Origin: Lytechinus pictus
Lineage: Eukaryota > Echinodermata > Echinoidea > Temnopleuroida > Toxopneustidae
Assembly: GCF_037042905.1 (NCBI RefSeq)
Contig: NC_087258.1
Location: forward strand, 12,637,501 to 12,701,500
Length of the DNA stretch: 64,000 nt
Reading direction: 5' to 3'
Made by a program: the position numbers and the translations under genes. Shown here one piece after another: positions 46,246-58,720 of this stretch (positions within the stretch are counted from its first letter, which is position 1; every line of letters begins with the position of its first letter). The notes beneath the pieces were generated by a model. It was not told the origin of the DNA. It saw only the letters and a program-made list of their open reading frames with translations, and ran no database searches.

Positions 46246-46848
46246 GCGACAAGTCCACCACAACAAAAAGTTGATTTGAAAAAAAGGAGAAAAATCCAAC
46301 AAGCAAAACACTGAAAATTTCATCAAAATCGGATGTAAAATAAGAAAGTTATGACATTTAAAAGTTTCGCTCAGTTTCACAAAACAGTTATATGCACATC
46401 CTGGTCGGTATGCAAATTGGCAGACTGATGACGTCACCCACTCACTATTTCTTTTGTATTTTATTATATATGAAATATTCTAATTTTCTCCTCCTTGTCA
46501 AGTGAAACAAAGTTTCATTTATCCCTGAACATGTGGAATTACCATTGTTTTAACAGTTTATGGTTAAGTTAAGTTTGTCCTTCTTGTCATATCTGTACAA
46601 ATTGAAATATTGTATTATTCAAACAATAAAAAACAAAAGGAATAGTGAGTGATGGACATCACCGACTCTCTCATTTGCATATCACTGAGTTGTGCATTTA
46701 ACTGTTTTGTGAAAAATAAGCGAAACTTAAAAATGTTATAACTTTGTTATTTTACATCCTATTTCGATGAAATTTGCAGTGTTATGTTTGTTTGATTTTT
46801 CTCTATCGATTCAAATCAACAATTTTCTGGGGTGGACTTGACCTTTAA
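46246..46848. mobile_element. TTAA-type palindromic MITE, family B, copy 2
   Basis: About 600 bp, aligned throughout with 23353-23952: GACAAGTCCACC start, ATTTCATCAAAATCGGATG, ACAGTTATATGCACATCCTG, TGATGACGTCA near 46427, and GGGGTGGACTTGACCTTTAA end. Confidence 0.85.
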
Positions 46849-47210
46849 GAACATCTGCAGTTACGTTTTTTTTTTTAGCTGCAAGATAAATACACTTGCT
46901 TTTACTAAAAGCAAAAACTCTTGAAAATGCCCTATATCATTTTCTGTCGGATTTCGTCAAATTTTGATCTATTATTTTCTGTGATTGTTCTGCTTTCGTT
47001 AAAACCAACTTATCGTCAAGGTAAATTACAACTTTAAATAATTATTTATCCCTCATCCTGTAGCCTGGTTGAAAAAATGTTTATTATTAGAAACTTGCTC
47101 GATTAATTCCGATACGTGCTAACTGTATGTCGTTGTTTTCGAATTAGGAGATCTATTTCATGTGATGTTTCTTTCACGATATAAAATCAAAGATTCGATG
47201 CAGTACATCA

Positions 47211-47470
47211 ACACTGTTAGAAAAAACAGAAGATTTTACAGAAGAAAAATTAAAAAACAGATTTTACAGATAGAAATAACCAAATCATTCTGTAAATTGT
47301 TATAGCAGGAAAGATTTTCTACAATTTTCCTACAATTTTACAGAACAGGTCTGTTTTTAAAAAGGGGGAAAACAGTTTTATTACAATACATTTTTACGTT
47401 ACATACACCAAATATCAATTTTCTGTTATTTTACACAAATGCATGTAAGATTACACAGTGCAGTGTACAG
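47211..47470. mobile_element. Probable MITE, family L (ACACTG ends)
   Basis: Begins ACACTGTTAGAAAAAACAG and ends in TACACAGTGCAGTGT. Several internal TTTTACAGA / TCTGTAAA inverted copies. Boundaries approximate. Confidence 0.5.
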
Positions 47471-48320
47471 GTGCATTGTTCTCGAGACTCTGCTGCAGGA
47501 ATTTTTGTTTTTTAAGAAGAAATTTTCTAACTGCGAATGATAAAGCAGAACCAAAACGCTTATTACTAAATTCATTCTCTGGGAATTGTATTCTTATGGC
47601 ACCATGCATTGGACCTGATTGAATAGACTATCAATTTTAGGCACGAATCGAAGTAGGACATAGGTATCACCTTTCCGGTATCTTTTGTGAAGATGTCATA
47701 TAATATGATTCCAACAGGAATATTTCCATTTCTTCTTTGATGATAATATTCGTCCAAATCGAAGTGGATGGCGCCAAGAAGCATGAAGACTTCCACGATC
47801 ACCCCCCCCCCCTTCCCACCCCCAAACACCAACAAACCTAAATCAATAACTTTGTTAGGCCCAGTAGTTATCCAACCAAGGTCAATCAAAGTCTGTTTAG
47901 GTTAGCTATTTAGGTTTTCTCTCAGAATGGTGGGGGAGGGGTCAAGAGAGAAAAAAAATGAATGACAGTCCCGTATTCAACCCCAGACATCCTATAAAAC
48001 AAAGTGTTAATCCCCAAATAAACTCGGCTGAGTCATATCTCGTGTTACTAATTACGCCACCCTGGACAAACAATCATGGTTTGGTGTTGACGTTACTCTG
48101 ACGAGATTAGGGATTGTTTGGAAAGTTATTAAACATATCTTCAGGTGGCGATACGGGCTGGGTATTGGCGCCGGGGCCAGACAGCCTCGGGGCACACAGG
48201 AGGTCTTTAAAGAGGTGTCGCATGCCCTCATGGCTCGCCAGAGTCCTTCCCACGCGCCAATCAGCAGATTGACCAATCAGAATTGACCAGAGATAGTCTT
48301 CCCCCACACCATGGACAAAA
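47471..48320. other. No gene recognised
   Basis: C run at about 47803-47812; moderately GC-rich block at 48060-48260 with open frames on the minus strand lacking recognisable domains. Confidence 0.4.
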
Positions 48321-48985
48321 TAGACCAGAAAGTTTTCACCTGTGTAGACCTACAAAAGTTTGGGGGATTGAAGCCCAAGTCAAAGATCTACTCGACAAAT
48401 TTATCATATTTATCTCAATTTTAGGAGTGATGTGCACTCTAAAAACACTGAGTAAAAATTTGCCCAATATTGGGTAGAATGGGTTAACATGCATGCATGC
48501 TGGGGTAATTTTTACCCATATTGGGCAAAATGCATGGTAGGTAAATTTCAACGCAACATTGCGTAAAATTTACAAAATATTTGGTATAGTTTTTTTACCC
48601 AACAAACATGCATGTTCTCATTTTAGCCAATATTATATCAGTAGACCAGAAAGTTTTCACCTGAGTAGACCTACAAAAGTTAAAAGTTTAAAGCAGGTTT
48701 GGGGATTGAATTGAAACCCAAAAGTCAAAGATCTACTCGACAAATTTATCATATTTATCTCAATTTTAGGAGTGATGTGAACTCTAAAAACACTGAGTAA
48801 AAATTTACCCAATATTGCGTAGAAAGGGTTAACATGCATGTTTGCTGGGTAATTTCTTCCCATATTGGGCAAAATGAACGGTTTAAATGTAAATTTTAAC
48901 CCAACGTTGCGTAAAATTTACAAAATATTTGGTATCTTTTTACCCAACAAACATGCATGTTCCCATTGAAGCCAATATTGGGTAA
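48321..48985. repeat. Direct tandem duplication, 321-bp unit, two copies
   Basis: TAGACCAGAAAGTTTTCACC begins the units at 48321 and 48642; both continue through GATCTACTCGACAAATTTAT, CACTGAGTAAAAATTT and AACATGCATGTT. Each unit contains an element with inverted ATTGGGTAA/TTACCCAAT sequences. Divergence of several percent. Confidence 0.88.
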
Positions 48986-49001
48986 ACTTGTTTTTGTAGG
49001 G

Positions 49002-49008
<7 letters not shown>

Positions 49009-49053
<45 letters not shown>
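49009..49053. repeat. (TA)n microsatellite
   Basis: About 45 bp of uninterrupted AT dinucleotides directly following the tandem duplication. Confidence 0.95.
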
Positions 49054-49056
<3 letters not shown>

Positions 49057-50452
49057 GTATGAAGTATGATAATTTCGGGATATGATTATGTATACTATAC
49101 AGGTGCCACGAGTCAAATTAATTTTTTTCAATTTGATATTGCTGGTTGACAAAAGTGTATAAAGATGATTTAAAATCTTACACTGATTCAAGAAAGGGTA
49201 AGTACTGAACCTCCTTTGCCCAAATCGGGAAGATATATCAATGACTTTTGAACTATTTTTTGACTGGCGGAGAAAATTAGGGATATTTTACTGTTTCAGT
49301 TGATGAATTTGATCCCGTCATAGTTATCTTCATAAATGGGTATTCTTTTTAAATGAGCTGGCTACGATACTCTTTTCTGGTCACACATGGAATGTCAGAT
49401 ATATATCCTATTGAATGGTAGTAAACAGGAAAGTTCCTCTAATTTCACGTTTATTTTGCATGAATTTTTTAAGAGTGCCATTTTAACACACAAGTCTATG
49501 GGGAATGTTGTACGTGCGTGGCACCTATATAACGCCAATCATGGACGCGGTTCATACAGAGCAAAAAATAAATAGATAAATAAAAAAATCACCGGCATGA
49601 CAAAAATATCAAACAGAAATTACAATACATTTTCTTCGCTAGAGATGTCAACGCATTTTTATTTTAAATCTCTGGTTGAGAAAAGAAGGTCTGAGAGTCG
49701 ATTTTATGGGAAACGACTCGCTAAATGAAGGGTAAAATCGACATCAATACCCAAAGGGCTTGACTCAAGATCAAGTCAAGTTCGTGCCTTTTGAGCGTGG
49801 GAGCCGAGAAATGTGCGTGTGGATGTGGGGGGGGGGGAACTTGTACACAAATCAGTTGTTTTGTCGAAATGGTGAAGGGTTTTTTTGTGAGGGGGCTCAA
49901 CTTATTAAAGATGTCGCACTTTCTTTAAAAAAAAACTGCTATCGAGATTGTCAAAGGGGATTTTTTTTATAAACATGCTACATTCTCTGATATTTGTTCG
50001 ATAATAATGTTTGTCTAGTTTATTATTTTCTCTTTAAAGTCATAAAGAGAATACAAGCAAAGTACCACCCCAGCTCAGCCCCCCCCCCCCCCTCCATCGT
50101 CGAAGCTTGAGATTTGATTGTAGAGAGACATGAAATAAAATTGGGAAGAAATTGAAATTGTAACTTTCTTTTTTTCCTGTTTATTTGTTGCGCCGCTGCG
50201 GCTTTACGACTTTCTACTGCTCATGTTTCGTATGATCCAGGTAATAACTGATTTGTAGCACTCTTGTCGGTGTGTTTATTAAAATCAAAACAACCTTGGC
50301 ACGATTTTTATATGTTTCATTTCATATCATCTCGCATGACTGCTTGCACATGGAAAGCAAGATGAAATCTATGTCTATCTTCCTTTTTATTATCTGATCT
50401 CTCCAAGCATCTCGGCATAGAAAGGGTAAAACCAGTCATTATGATCTGAACA
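49054..50452. other. No gene recognised
   Basis: AT-rich; G run near 49830, C run at about 50080-50092. Confidence 0.4.
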
Positions 50453-50584
50453 GCTGGGTTGCTTTACATAAAACTTAGCGATTGATCGTAAGGCTGAATT
50501 TTACGCTTGATTACACACAATAATCAATGTAAATCAATCGTACAGATCAGCCCACGAACAGTCGCTAAGTTTCATGTAACCAGG
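50453..50584. mobile_element. Palindromic MITE, family J
   Basis: About 130 bp. CTGGGTTGCTTTACATAAAA and CTTAGCGA at the left mirror TCGCTAAGTTTCATGTAACC at the right, with GATTGATCGTA / CAATCGTACAGATC in the interior. Confidence 0.75.
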
Positions 50585-51229
50585 GAAGTGGGAGATATTA
50601 GAAACGTAGCCTAAATCCCATTTGTGTGGTAGTAATCATTCGGTGTTTACTACGGTCCATAGGTTTTGCTAGTTGTTGAAAATTATGAGTCAAATGATTT
50701 TTTGTGTGAAATGTTAAGAAGGAAATTTCCACCATCCCAATAATAAATTGATAAACAAACACATAGCGTCTTGCTCTTTTGAGTTTTCTTGTCTCTGCAT
50801 TGCCATGGGTGACGAGATGAAGGGGTCACTGTATTACCCCTTCATGAAATGTGGGGGTTTAGTATGTTACCCCTGTGTAATCCCATGGTTGAGCCGCAGT
50901 GCAGCTGTGACGTGATAGATTGACGATCGGGTAAAGATGGGAGCAGGTAGATCATTTGAGTTGGTAGTTTGCACCCCAGGGGTTAGGTAAGGAACCTACC
51001 ATTTCCCACGCTCTCTCCCAGCAAATTGGTATCTTGGAACGGTGTCTAAAGAAAAAAAGGATGTAGCCTGCCACTTCTCGGAGAGTTTCCTTGTTTAAAA
51101 GGGGAGAAGAAAGTTTTCGAAATAAAAAACACGACACACAAAATTACATACACCCTCGGCGACGTTTTTGTTTTAGAAGGTGCTTCAAACAAGCTCCTTG
51201 TGTTTACCTACCAGACTCTCAGACTTTCA
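50585..51229. other. No gene recognised
   Basis: Intergenic; a TTTCCCACGC motif occurs near 51003. Confidence 0.4.
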
Positions 51230-52690
51230 GGTACTCTTGGTGATGACGATGTCGCAGATCATGAACCAGACACGATTAGATCACGAGTCATAATACGACC
51301 ATGGACCATACGACCAAGGAGTTACAGGGTGGATGACTCGTGGGACATAGAGTTTATTCAAATAGTTTCCTGGTGTTCATCGTCTCAAACTGAATTACTC
51401 GTGGCTGTTTTGCTCGTGTGAAGATCGAATACATAATTAGGATTCTTATATATTTTGTATTATTTTTCTGTCAGATATCTTCCACCTGTAGACTCATTAT
51501 TGGTGAGCAGTATGCTGTTCACAACTTTACTTTGGGTGTTCCTTGCTTTGGTTGAGGCGAGATTGACAATGACATAAAACTGTCTGAATACGACAACTTT
51601 TTAAACGGAATTTTAATTTTGAAAACGGCCATTGGAAGATTTTCTTGTATTTTCTTAATAAATTTTCTATGTAACAATAGGCCATAATGATACTTCCTTT
51701 CCCAAATTAATTATTACCAATATCCCATGTAACTTTTCACACATGAGATCTCCACAGGATAAAGTGTTCCACCGATATCGTTTTTTATTGGACACCTTAT
51801 TCCACATGTTTAGGTATCGAGGCGTGCGACCGAGCGCACTGGTAATTAGTCCCCTATGGATAATTGAATTGGTTGTCCTAAAAATGATTGAGGGCTTTCT
51901 GGCATCCAAAAAGACGCAGATTTGTCCCATATTTTTCTTTTGGGAGTGGAATAAGGATCGTTTATACAAAGAGGGCCAAAGATAGTTTATCCTGTAATAG
52001 CTCCATGGTTTATCCAATATCTCCATGGTTTATCATTAGAGTCTGATGCAGCTCTCGATTCCGAAAATTAATTATCTCAAGGATTTATCATTCCGGAGAT
52101 TCGTTGGGATTTCGAACATGAGTCAATCTAACGCGAGTAAAGTTCGACCCTTCATATTATGTTAAAAGGTCACGAGTGAAACATCCCACGACGTAATCTC
52201 GATTCACAACTAGAGCCACAAAGTAAAACATTCTCATGATCTACAGCATCGAGAGCGTGTATGGTTTCACACTTGCATTATTTTACATTTTGTTTACAGT
52301 ATACTCTATATAGTCATACGTCTCACGATTTCTACGATCATGAGACAGACTGGGAGTCTTATGTTCCACGAACTTCAACACGATGTACAATATAGGCCCA
52401 CGAAGTTCCACGAGTCATAACACGGACATTCCAGTCTTTTCATAGTTTATAAAAATTAATAGTGGGCCATTCGTGTTTATTCGTCGTCGTATGATTCACG
52501 AGTTAAAGTTGCTCATAGACCTCATTTCATTCTCTAACTCGTACACTGATTGGCTCGTAGTATGTAGGCCTGTAGTTTAGGTGTCACGAGCAAGACGTCA
52601 GGGGAGCATGGGGAGGGCCGTCAACAAGAGACTCGGGTCGGGCCGGGTTACCCCCTACGAGTTGAGTCACGTGTTGGACGAGTCCGACGA
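51230..52690. repeat. Region enriched in CACGA/TCGTG motifs
   Basis: CACGAG, CACGAC, TACGAC, CACGAA and their complements recur dozens of times, most densely at 51260-51350 and 52150-52690, often as TTCCACGA or TCACGAGT. It looks like a degraded array of short palindromic units. Confidence 0.4.
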
Positions 52691-52753
52691 CAAAACTGTC
52701 GAGCCACAGTGACACAGACGAAACAAATTCCAGACCAAGTTCCCGTCTTACAT

Positions 52754-53034
52754 AGAGTTACGATTGATCCAATCAATCTCAACTGCATGGACCTCCATCC
52801 ATATACCATTTTTTTTCTACATGAAATTTGCACAATCTCCTTAGTAAAGTAAAGAAAGAGAATCACACCGAATCTCCAAGAAAACGATGAATGTATGAAT
52901 ATACCTACCATGGAGCTTTAATATGTCCATGAATATACAATCATTATCTAGAAAAAAATTGAACAAACATGCATTTTATATGTTGACGTTGTTGGCCTTC
53001 CATACTTGTGGTTGATCGGATCAATCGCAACTCT
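52754..53034. mobile_element. Palindromic MITE, family E, copy 2
   Basis: About 280 bp. AGAGTTACGATTGATCCAAT starts it and GATCGGATCAATCGCAACTC ends it, inverted relative to 21768-22010, with the shared GGACCTCCATCC-like and ACATGCATTTTATATG interior. Confidence 0.82.
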
Positions 53035-53096
53035 TGTTTTACGTTATTTCTGTCGGTTTGGAATCGGCCTCGTTGGTGCAGGGACGTGAGAGGGAG

Positions 53097-53259
53097 ATGG
53101 GCCCTGTTTCATAAAGGACTTACAACTGTTGTAACTTTGCCATAATGGCAACTACCATGGCAACATGGCTCAGCAGCCAATCAAAATCAAGGTTACCATG
53201 GTAGTTGCCATAATGGCAAAGTTACAACAGTTGCAAGTTCTTTATGAAACGGGCCCCTG
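53097..53259. mobile_element. Short palindromic MITE, family F
   Basis: About 160 bp. GGGCCCTGTTTCATAAAG is mirrored by CTTTATGAAACGGGCCC; inner arms ACTTTGCCATAATGGCAAC / GTTGCCATAATGGCAAAGT meet around ACCATGGCAACATGG. Near-complete palindrome. Confidence 0.85.
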
Positions 53260-56200
53260 TAAGGCTGTATAATGAATGACTTTTTCCAACATCGCAGGGG
53301 GTCAAACGGACTGGACGTCTGAACGGTGAAATCAATTAGATTATAAGCATTGCTGTCCATCATAAATGACACGTGTTGGTATGCTTGTTTCGACACCTTC
53401 GTCGTCGTTGTTGTTGTTGCGACTTACATTTTTGTATAACTTATGACACTATAGATAAAATAAAATCTTTTATTACATTTCTTATATAAGGCTTAGCTAT
53501 ATAGTTTTACGCATATTCGTCACTCTTTATATCATTTCAAGAACAAACACAAAGACGTAAAATATAACGCATCATAAATTATAAAAAAAAAATTGATGAT
53601 AAATTATGATTGATTTTTAACGGAAAAAATGATATTAACAACCCCAAAAGAGCGAGAAACAGCCGTGCATTTTAATAAGTCCATTCAACTGTAAGGTTTA
53701 TTAGAATTCTATCACATTTCCGTTTACTATGAATGGATGTGGATGAAATTGGTACCGTGATCAACATCAAGAGATCAAGTTCAAAAGTTTTGAAATTCCA
53801 ATGCAAAAGGATACAAATGCGTTTGGTAAGTTATAAGACCTTGTGGCACACAACACACTGCTGGTTCGATAAAACATGGACCTACTACAACATGGATACA
53901 GTAAGCATTCATAGACCTAAATTAAATAATTCAATTAATAATTTGTTAATTAAGTAAATATGAACTTAATGAATTAATAAATATAGGTTAATGCCTGGAA
54001 GATTGAATAAATGAATGAATGAATGAATGAAAAATAGATAAAAGTGCCGGCACTGGATCTGATATAGGAAATGATAACCCAAAATAAAATAAATTTACCC
54101 CAGGTTTCCTTGGCAGATGACGGGAGGGGTGAAATTTTCCCGCTCAAAAAATAAACCGCGAACAGGGGTGAAAAGTAATAATCAGAAAATTGATAAGCAA
54201 ACAGACGAGCTAGCCGACAGGCAGCAAGCGGGAGGGAGCGTGAGAACCGCGGTGGAGCTCTGGTAGCGCGAAGGTGTCACGGCCGCAGCGGGTTCGCGAT
54301 GAGTGATGACATGAGATTAGCGATTACATGAGTTGAGAAAGAACAGTTACTCATTGAATGTCTAGATATATAATTACGGAGACAGAGACAAATAGGGGAG
54401 GGGGTTGGAAGGGGGGGGGGGTAATTGGAGAGATAGAGATCGGAATGGTGGTGGGAGGAGAGGCCGTTCATTTATTTATCATGACACTGTGATACTTCCT
54501 CCAATAAAACATTGAGCGATATTTTTTTGCGAACATAGTTATATTATTTTTATGGCCTATATAAAAGTTCCAAACCAAAAGGAAAATTTTAGGGGCCGTT
54601 GCCAATTCGACGACACCGCCAAAAATACGGGCGACATGTTTATTGAGAGAAAGATTTATTGAACCTAAGACAAATCACAAATTAAGGGGCACGGCTGATA
54701 TATTTGTCTGTCATGAATAGCAATTAACTTCCCCTCTTATCGCCACATCAAATCTAAATCTAATCAAATCCCGCCCCGTTCTACGACTTATAAAAAAATC
54801 TGTTAGGAATGTAAGTACTTGAAACTCTCCGTTTCGTCATCTCTCGTTTCCGTCCTATTTTATACGGTGATGAAACTGGAAGATAAGATATCCTTCTCAC
54901 CAGCATTTCTCGGACTCGTTCTAGCGTAATGTAGAATTCATTCGCCAAACGACTCCAATGATGTTGATGACTTTAGAGGGGTTTTGACAGCTTACACTCT
55001 CCCGCCAATTTTGTTTGGTCGCGCGCCGTTGTCGTGCGAGGGAAAGATAGAACGCAAAATGGGCACGCGACACTTTCACTGTTTGGGATTTTACGTCGTC
55101 CTGACACACCGGTCGTTCAAGAATCAGCTCAACAACAGATTATTATACGTACAGTATGCCATACCGAGAACTCTAGAAGTTTGTAATTTAAAGAAATTTT
55201 ATCATTTAAAGTCTGGAATCTGCGGTATCTAAATTTATTATGGGAGGGGTGAAAATTTTCTCGACGATTTCCACCTTAAAGCTCCGCGTTGCAGGTTTGA
55301 AGTTATTTTGAATTTTTATTAGAAGAAACGAGATGTGATTTCGAAGTCAAAATGAGGCGTTTAGAAATTAGAAATTGATGATAGAAAAAGTAATCTCGTG
55401 GAAGGCCTACGAATATGCTTAAATGCTGATCTCGCGGATGTGCTTTGCTTTTTATTTTATTCTTTGTGATTGTTTTTTGCTCTATATCGCTATGTACCCA
55501 TTTTCAAGTGATGATGCTTTTAAAACACCATCTCAGATTAGGGTGTCATTATACAAAAAATATATACATGTAGATGTACATATTATGTGTCATTGCCTGG
55601 ACACCATCAGCCTAGGACGGGAAGCGAAACGTCACGAAGGTAGGGGCTTGGGAAAGTCTCGCTCGCAAGGAGACGAGCATCGTCCCAGGAGCATCCGCGT
55701 AATGCATTGGTATTTTGATTAGTAGCGAGTCGACACCACTTTCCCACGATGTGAATGTGAGATTACGGGACACAAAACATGGCAAACATGCATGAGAGAT
55801 GGGGGATGGGGGCAATGGGGGGGGGGGGGTGTCATAGACGTGGGCGTTTCGAGAGGGGGGGGGTATAGAAATATAAAATATATGGGAATGTCAATTTGTA
55901 TGCCCCACTATCGCCGAATATAGGTAATGAGAAATACCGAAAAAAAATCGCTTACAAATGATAACTTTATTTCGTCATGTATAATAGTTCTTTCATGAAG
56001 GATAATACAAGTGATTAGCAATTCTAATTCTATGATATAGCTGTGAATGGCGGAATTTTCCGTGAAATAAATAGATAATAGACTTTTATGAAAGAATCGG
56101 ATCGCGATTTGCCAAGCTTGTTCTCCCTGTGTGGGGAATAACTGAGGTTGGTAATGTTTGGCTTATTATTTCTCTTGTTCTGGGGGGGGGGGGGGCAAAT

Positions 56201-57135
56201 GCTTGATTTTTTAAACCATCAGTTTCCAGTACAACTATTCATCACATAAATTGGCTCTGAAGTAAATTGAATTATTATCAATTAAAAATAGAGATTGTTG
56301 AATGACAATTTTCTTGTAATTTTACTTTCAATAATAGGGGGACTTAAAAATGCTCAAAATTACATTTTTTCAGCGCTCTTGTCAGGGTTGGGCTCAATCA
56401 ATTACGTAATTAATTACATTCTTTTTGAGTAATTGAAATTTTAATTGTTTTTGAAATTTTTAAAGGGAAAGTAATTGTAATAAAAAAATGTAATTGACTT
56501 CACTTACTGTCAATTTTCTTTTAGTTACCGTACATTTAATTATTTTATAATAAACTTTTAATGTTGTGTCTGCATGATGCATCAATCCTCCTTATCCCTC
56601 ATTGCCACAAGAAAGGTAAGATAATTTTTAATTTCATTCTTGTTTGGGCTTCTTAGAATAAAAATTATTGAATTATTACATTCTTAGATTATATTCCATT
56701 CTATTAGATATGCTTATATTAATTTACTGTGTTTATCTCCACATTGCCAGATTGGATCAGAATAGTAGTACAACACTCATAATTTTTTTATTTCACCAGT
56801 CTGTATTGTTATTAATGACCTGTAGACCAACTTTCTAATTAGTACTTTAATTTTTCAATTATTCTCCAGTTATATGTCAAACATCAATCAGCTGATGCAT
56901 TTCATTATTCTTTTATAGAAATGTCGCTAAACATTGAGCTAGAAAGCCTAGATTTTTTTTGGTAATTTGTATGTTTTGTAAGTTGATATTTGTACGCAGT
57001 ACTACCTGATATGCTTCCAAGCAACAGCTATTTATTATGCTTTTATCACCCTGAGCAGCATAGCACTGCTCCATTCTGTGTTGTTTGTTTTTACCATGTA
57101 TAATGTAATTTATAGTTGCATCGTGATTTGGTCAA
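53260..57135. other. No gene recognised
   Basis: (AATG)n at about 54004-54030; CpG-richer patches at 54180-54300 and 55010-55100; G runs at 54410, 55816 and 56181; very AT-rich 56220-57130. Open frames show no coding character. Confidence 0.4.
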
Positions 57136-57402
<267 letters not shown>

Positions 57403-57413
57403 AATAACAAAAC

Positions 57414-57572
57414 ACCACAGGGGCCGCGGAAGCCCGGGCTGGGGGGCTTCAGCCCCCACTTTTTTCCAAAACCGTGTAGAAAAATGTAAAACTGACCATA
57501 TGATTTTTATTTTTTGCATGGTCAGCCCCCCCCCCCCCCCCCCCACTTTGAAAACCGGTTCGCGGCCTCTGC
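57414..57572. mobile_element. Inverted-repeat element, family H, copy 1
   Basis: CACAGGGGCCGCGG at the left mirrors CGCGGCCTCTG at the right; the interior has GGGGGCTTCAGCCCCCACTT, a G/C hairpin, and an 18-C run. It inserts beside the AAAT array. Confidence 0.65.
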
Positions 57573-58310
57573 ACCAACAGTAAAAGCTGTCCCGAATCGA
57601 ACACGCATGCGACTTTTTGTATAAGCTTTTTATAAAAACATTAGATGTAGAGGCATGCGATGTTTTGGCCGTGGTTTTGGCACACGTATCTTTTTTTTAC
57701 CCCCGTTCCTTTGTCTGCCCAGAATTATAGCACCCCGGATGTATTGTCACGTGACATCCAAGTTCGATGTTGGCCCCTGGGAAATAAAAGCAGACCTGGG
57801 ATCATGATGCGTTCCGAGTCTTTATTATGTCACGGTTTCGATGTCGAGATAAAAATCAGATACCCACCCCCTCCCTCTTGTACACTCCCTAATAACAACA
57901 TAAACAACAGCATCCAATACGTCGAAGAACTAATCTTGGATGTATGAAGTGTGATATCTTGGCTATATGAAGTGTGATATCATTTTTTTTAATTGTGCTG
58001 GTGGTAAATGGCTTGAGACACGCCCATCACTAGGTAATATTTATCCGGGTTTACAAACTCCCAGTTTCATGGCACATCCACTCATCCATCTCCTCACATA
58101 CACTCTAGTTCACCACCCCCCCCCCTCTCTCTCTCTATTTCCCTCTGTATTTCAGTCGTAACCAGGAGCAAAGACGGTATTTTCATTTGAGTACCGAAAA
58201 AAAAATCACTTTTCTCCTTCTACGAGGTTTATCTGACAGATGGCGCTATTTTACTTTTGTTTGGAGAGCGGACTCGCTCATCCGCCCTCATCTTTCACAA
58301 TTCGGAATAT
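57573..58310. other. No gene recognised
   Basis: CT-rich segment near 58110-58150; otherwise unremarkable. Confidence 0.4.
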
Positions 58311-58324
58311 GTTGCCATGGTTAC
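58311..58324. promoter_or_regulatory. RFX X-box consensus
   Basis: GTTGCCATGGTTAC, whose complement GTAACCATGGCAAC is a full match to GTNRCC-N2-RGYAAC. It stands outside any recognised transposon. Ciliary promoters commonly carry such a site; no coding exon is seen nearby. Confidence 0.45.
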
Positions 58325-58439
58325 TTGCAATCTCATTCCAAGTGTCAACATTAGGAAGAATGCTTAAAATGTACCTTAAATGATAGATATGCTTAACTGT
58401 TTACAATAACAATGTTTCCATAAAAGCAAAACATAATAG

Positions 58440-58720
58440 ACAATTATTGATTGAAGGTTTGACCAAAAATCCATAAAAAAATATACGAGACTTCTAAATT
58501 TTTAAAGGTATGAATTTGTGACGTCATATGAGAGCAGCAGCTTCATATGTCATGCAATATAATTTCAATAAATTCTCAATTTTCAATGGTTCATGATAAC
58601 TGGAATTTTTTTGTTCGAGAAACGGGTAATGAAATGACTAGTCTTTGGATTTTTTGATTGCACAAGTAAAATCAGTTTTCTGAGAAAAATGCATTTTGTT
58701 GATGATTTCTTTACGAATAC
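58440..58720. mobile_element. Degenerate family A MITE remnant
   Basis: GAATTTGTGACGTCATATGAGAGCAGC and the following GGTTCATGATAACTGG-type sequence align with the left arm and interior of 491-1377; terminal repeats are not preserved. Confidence 0.5.
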
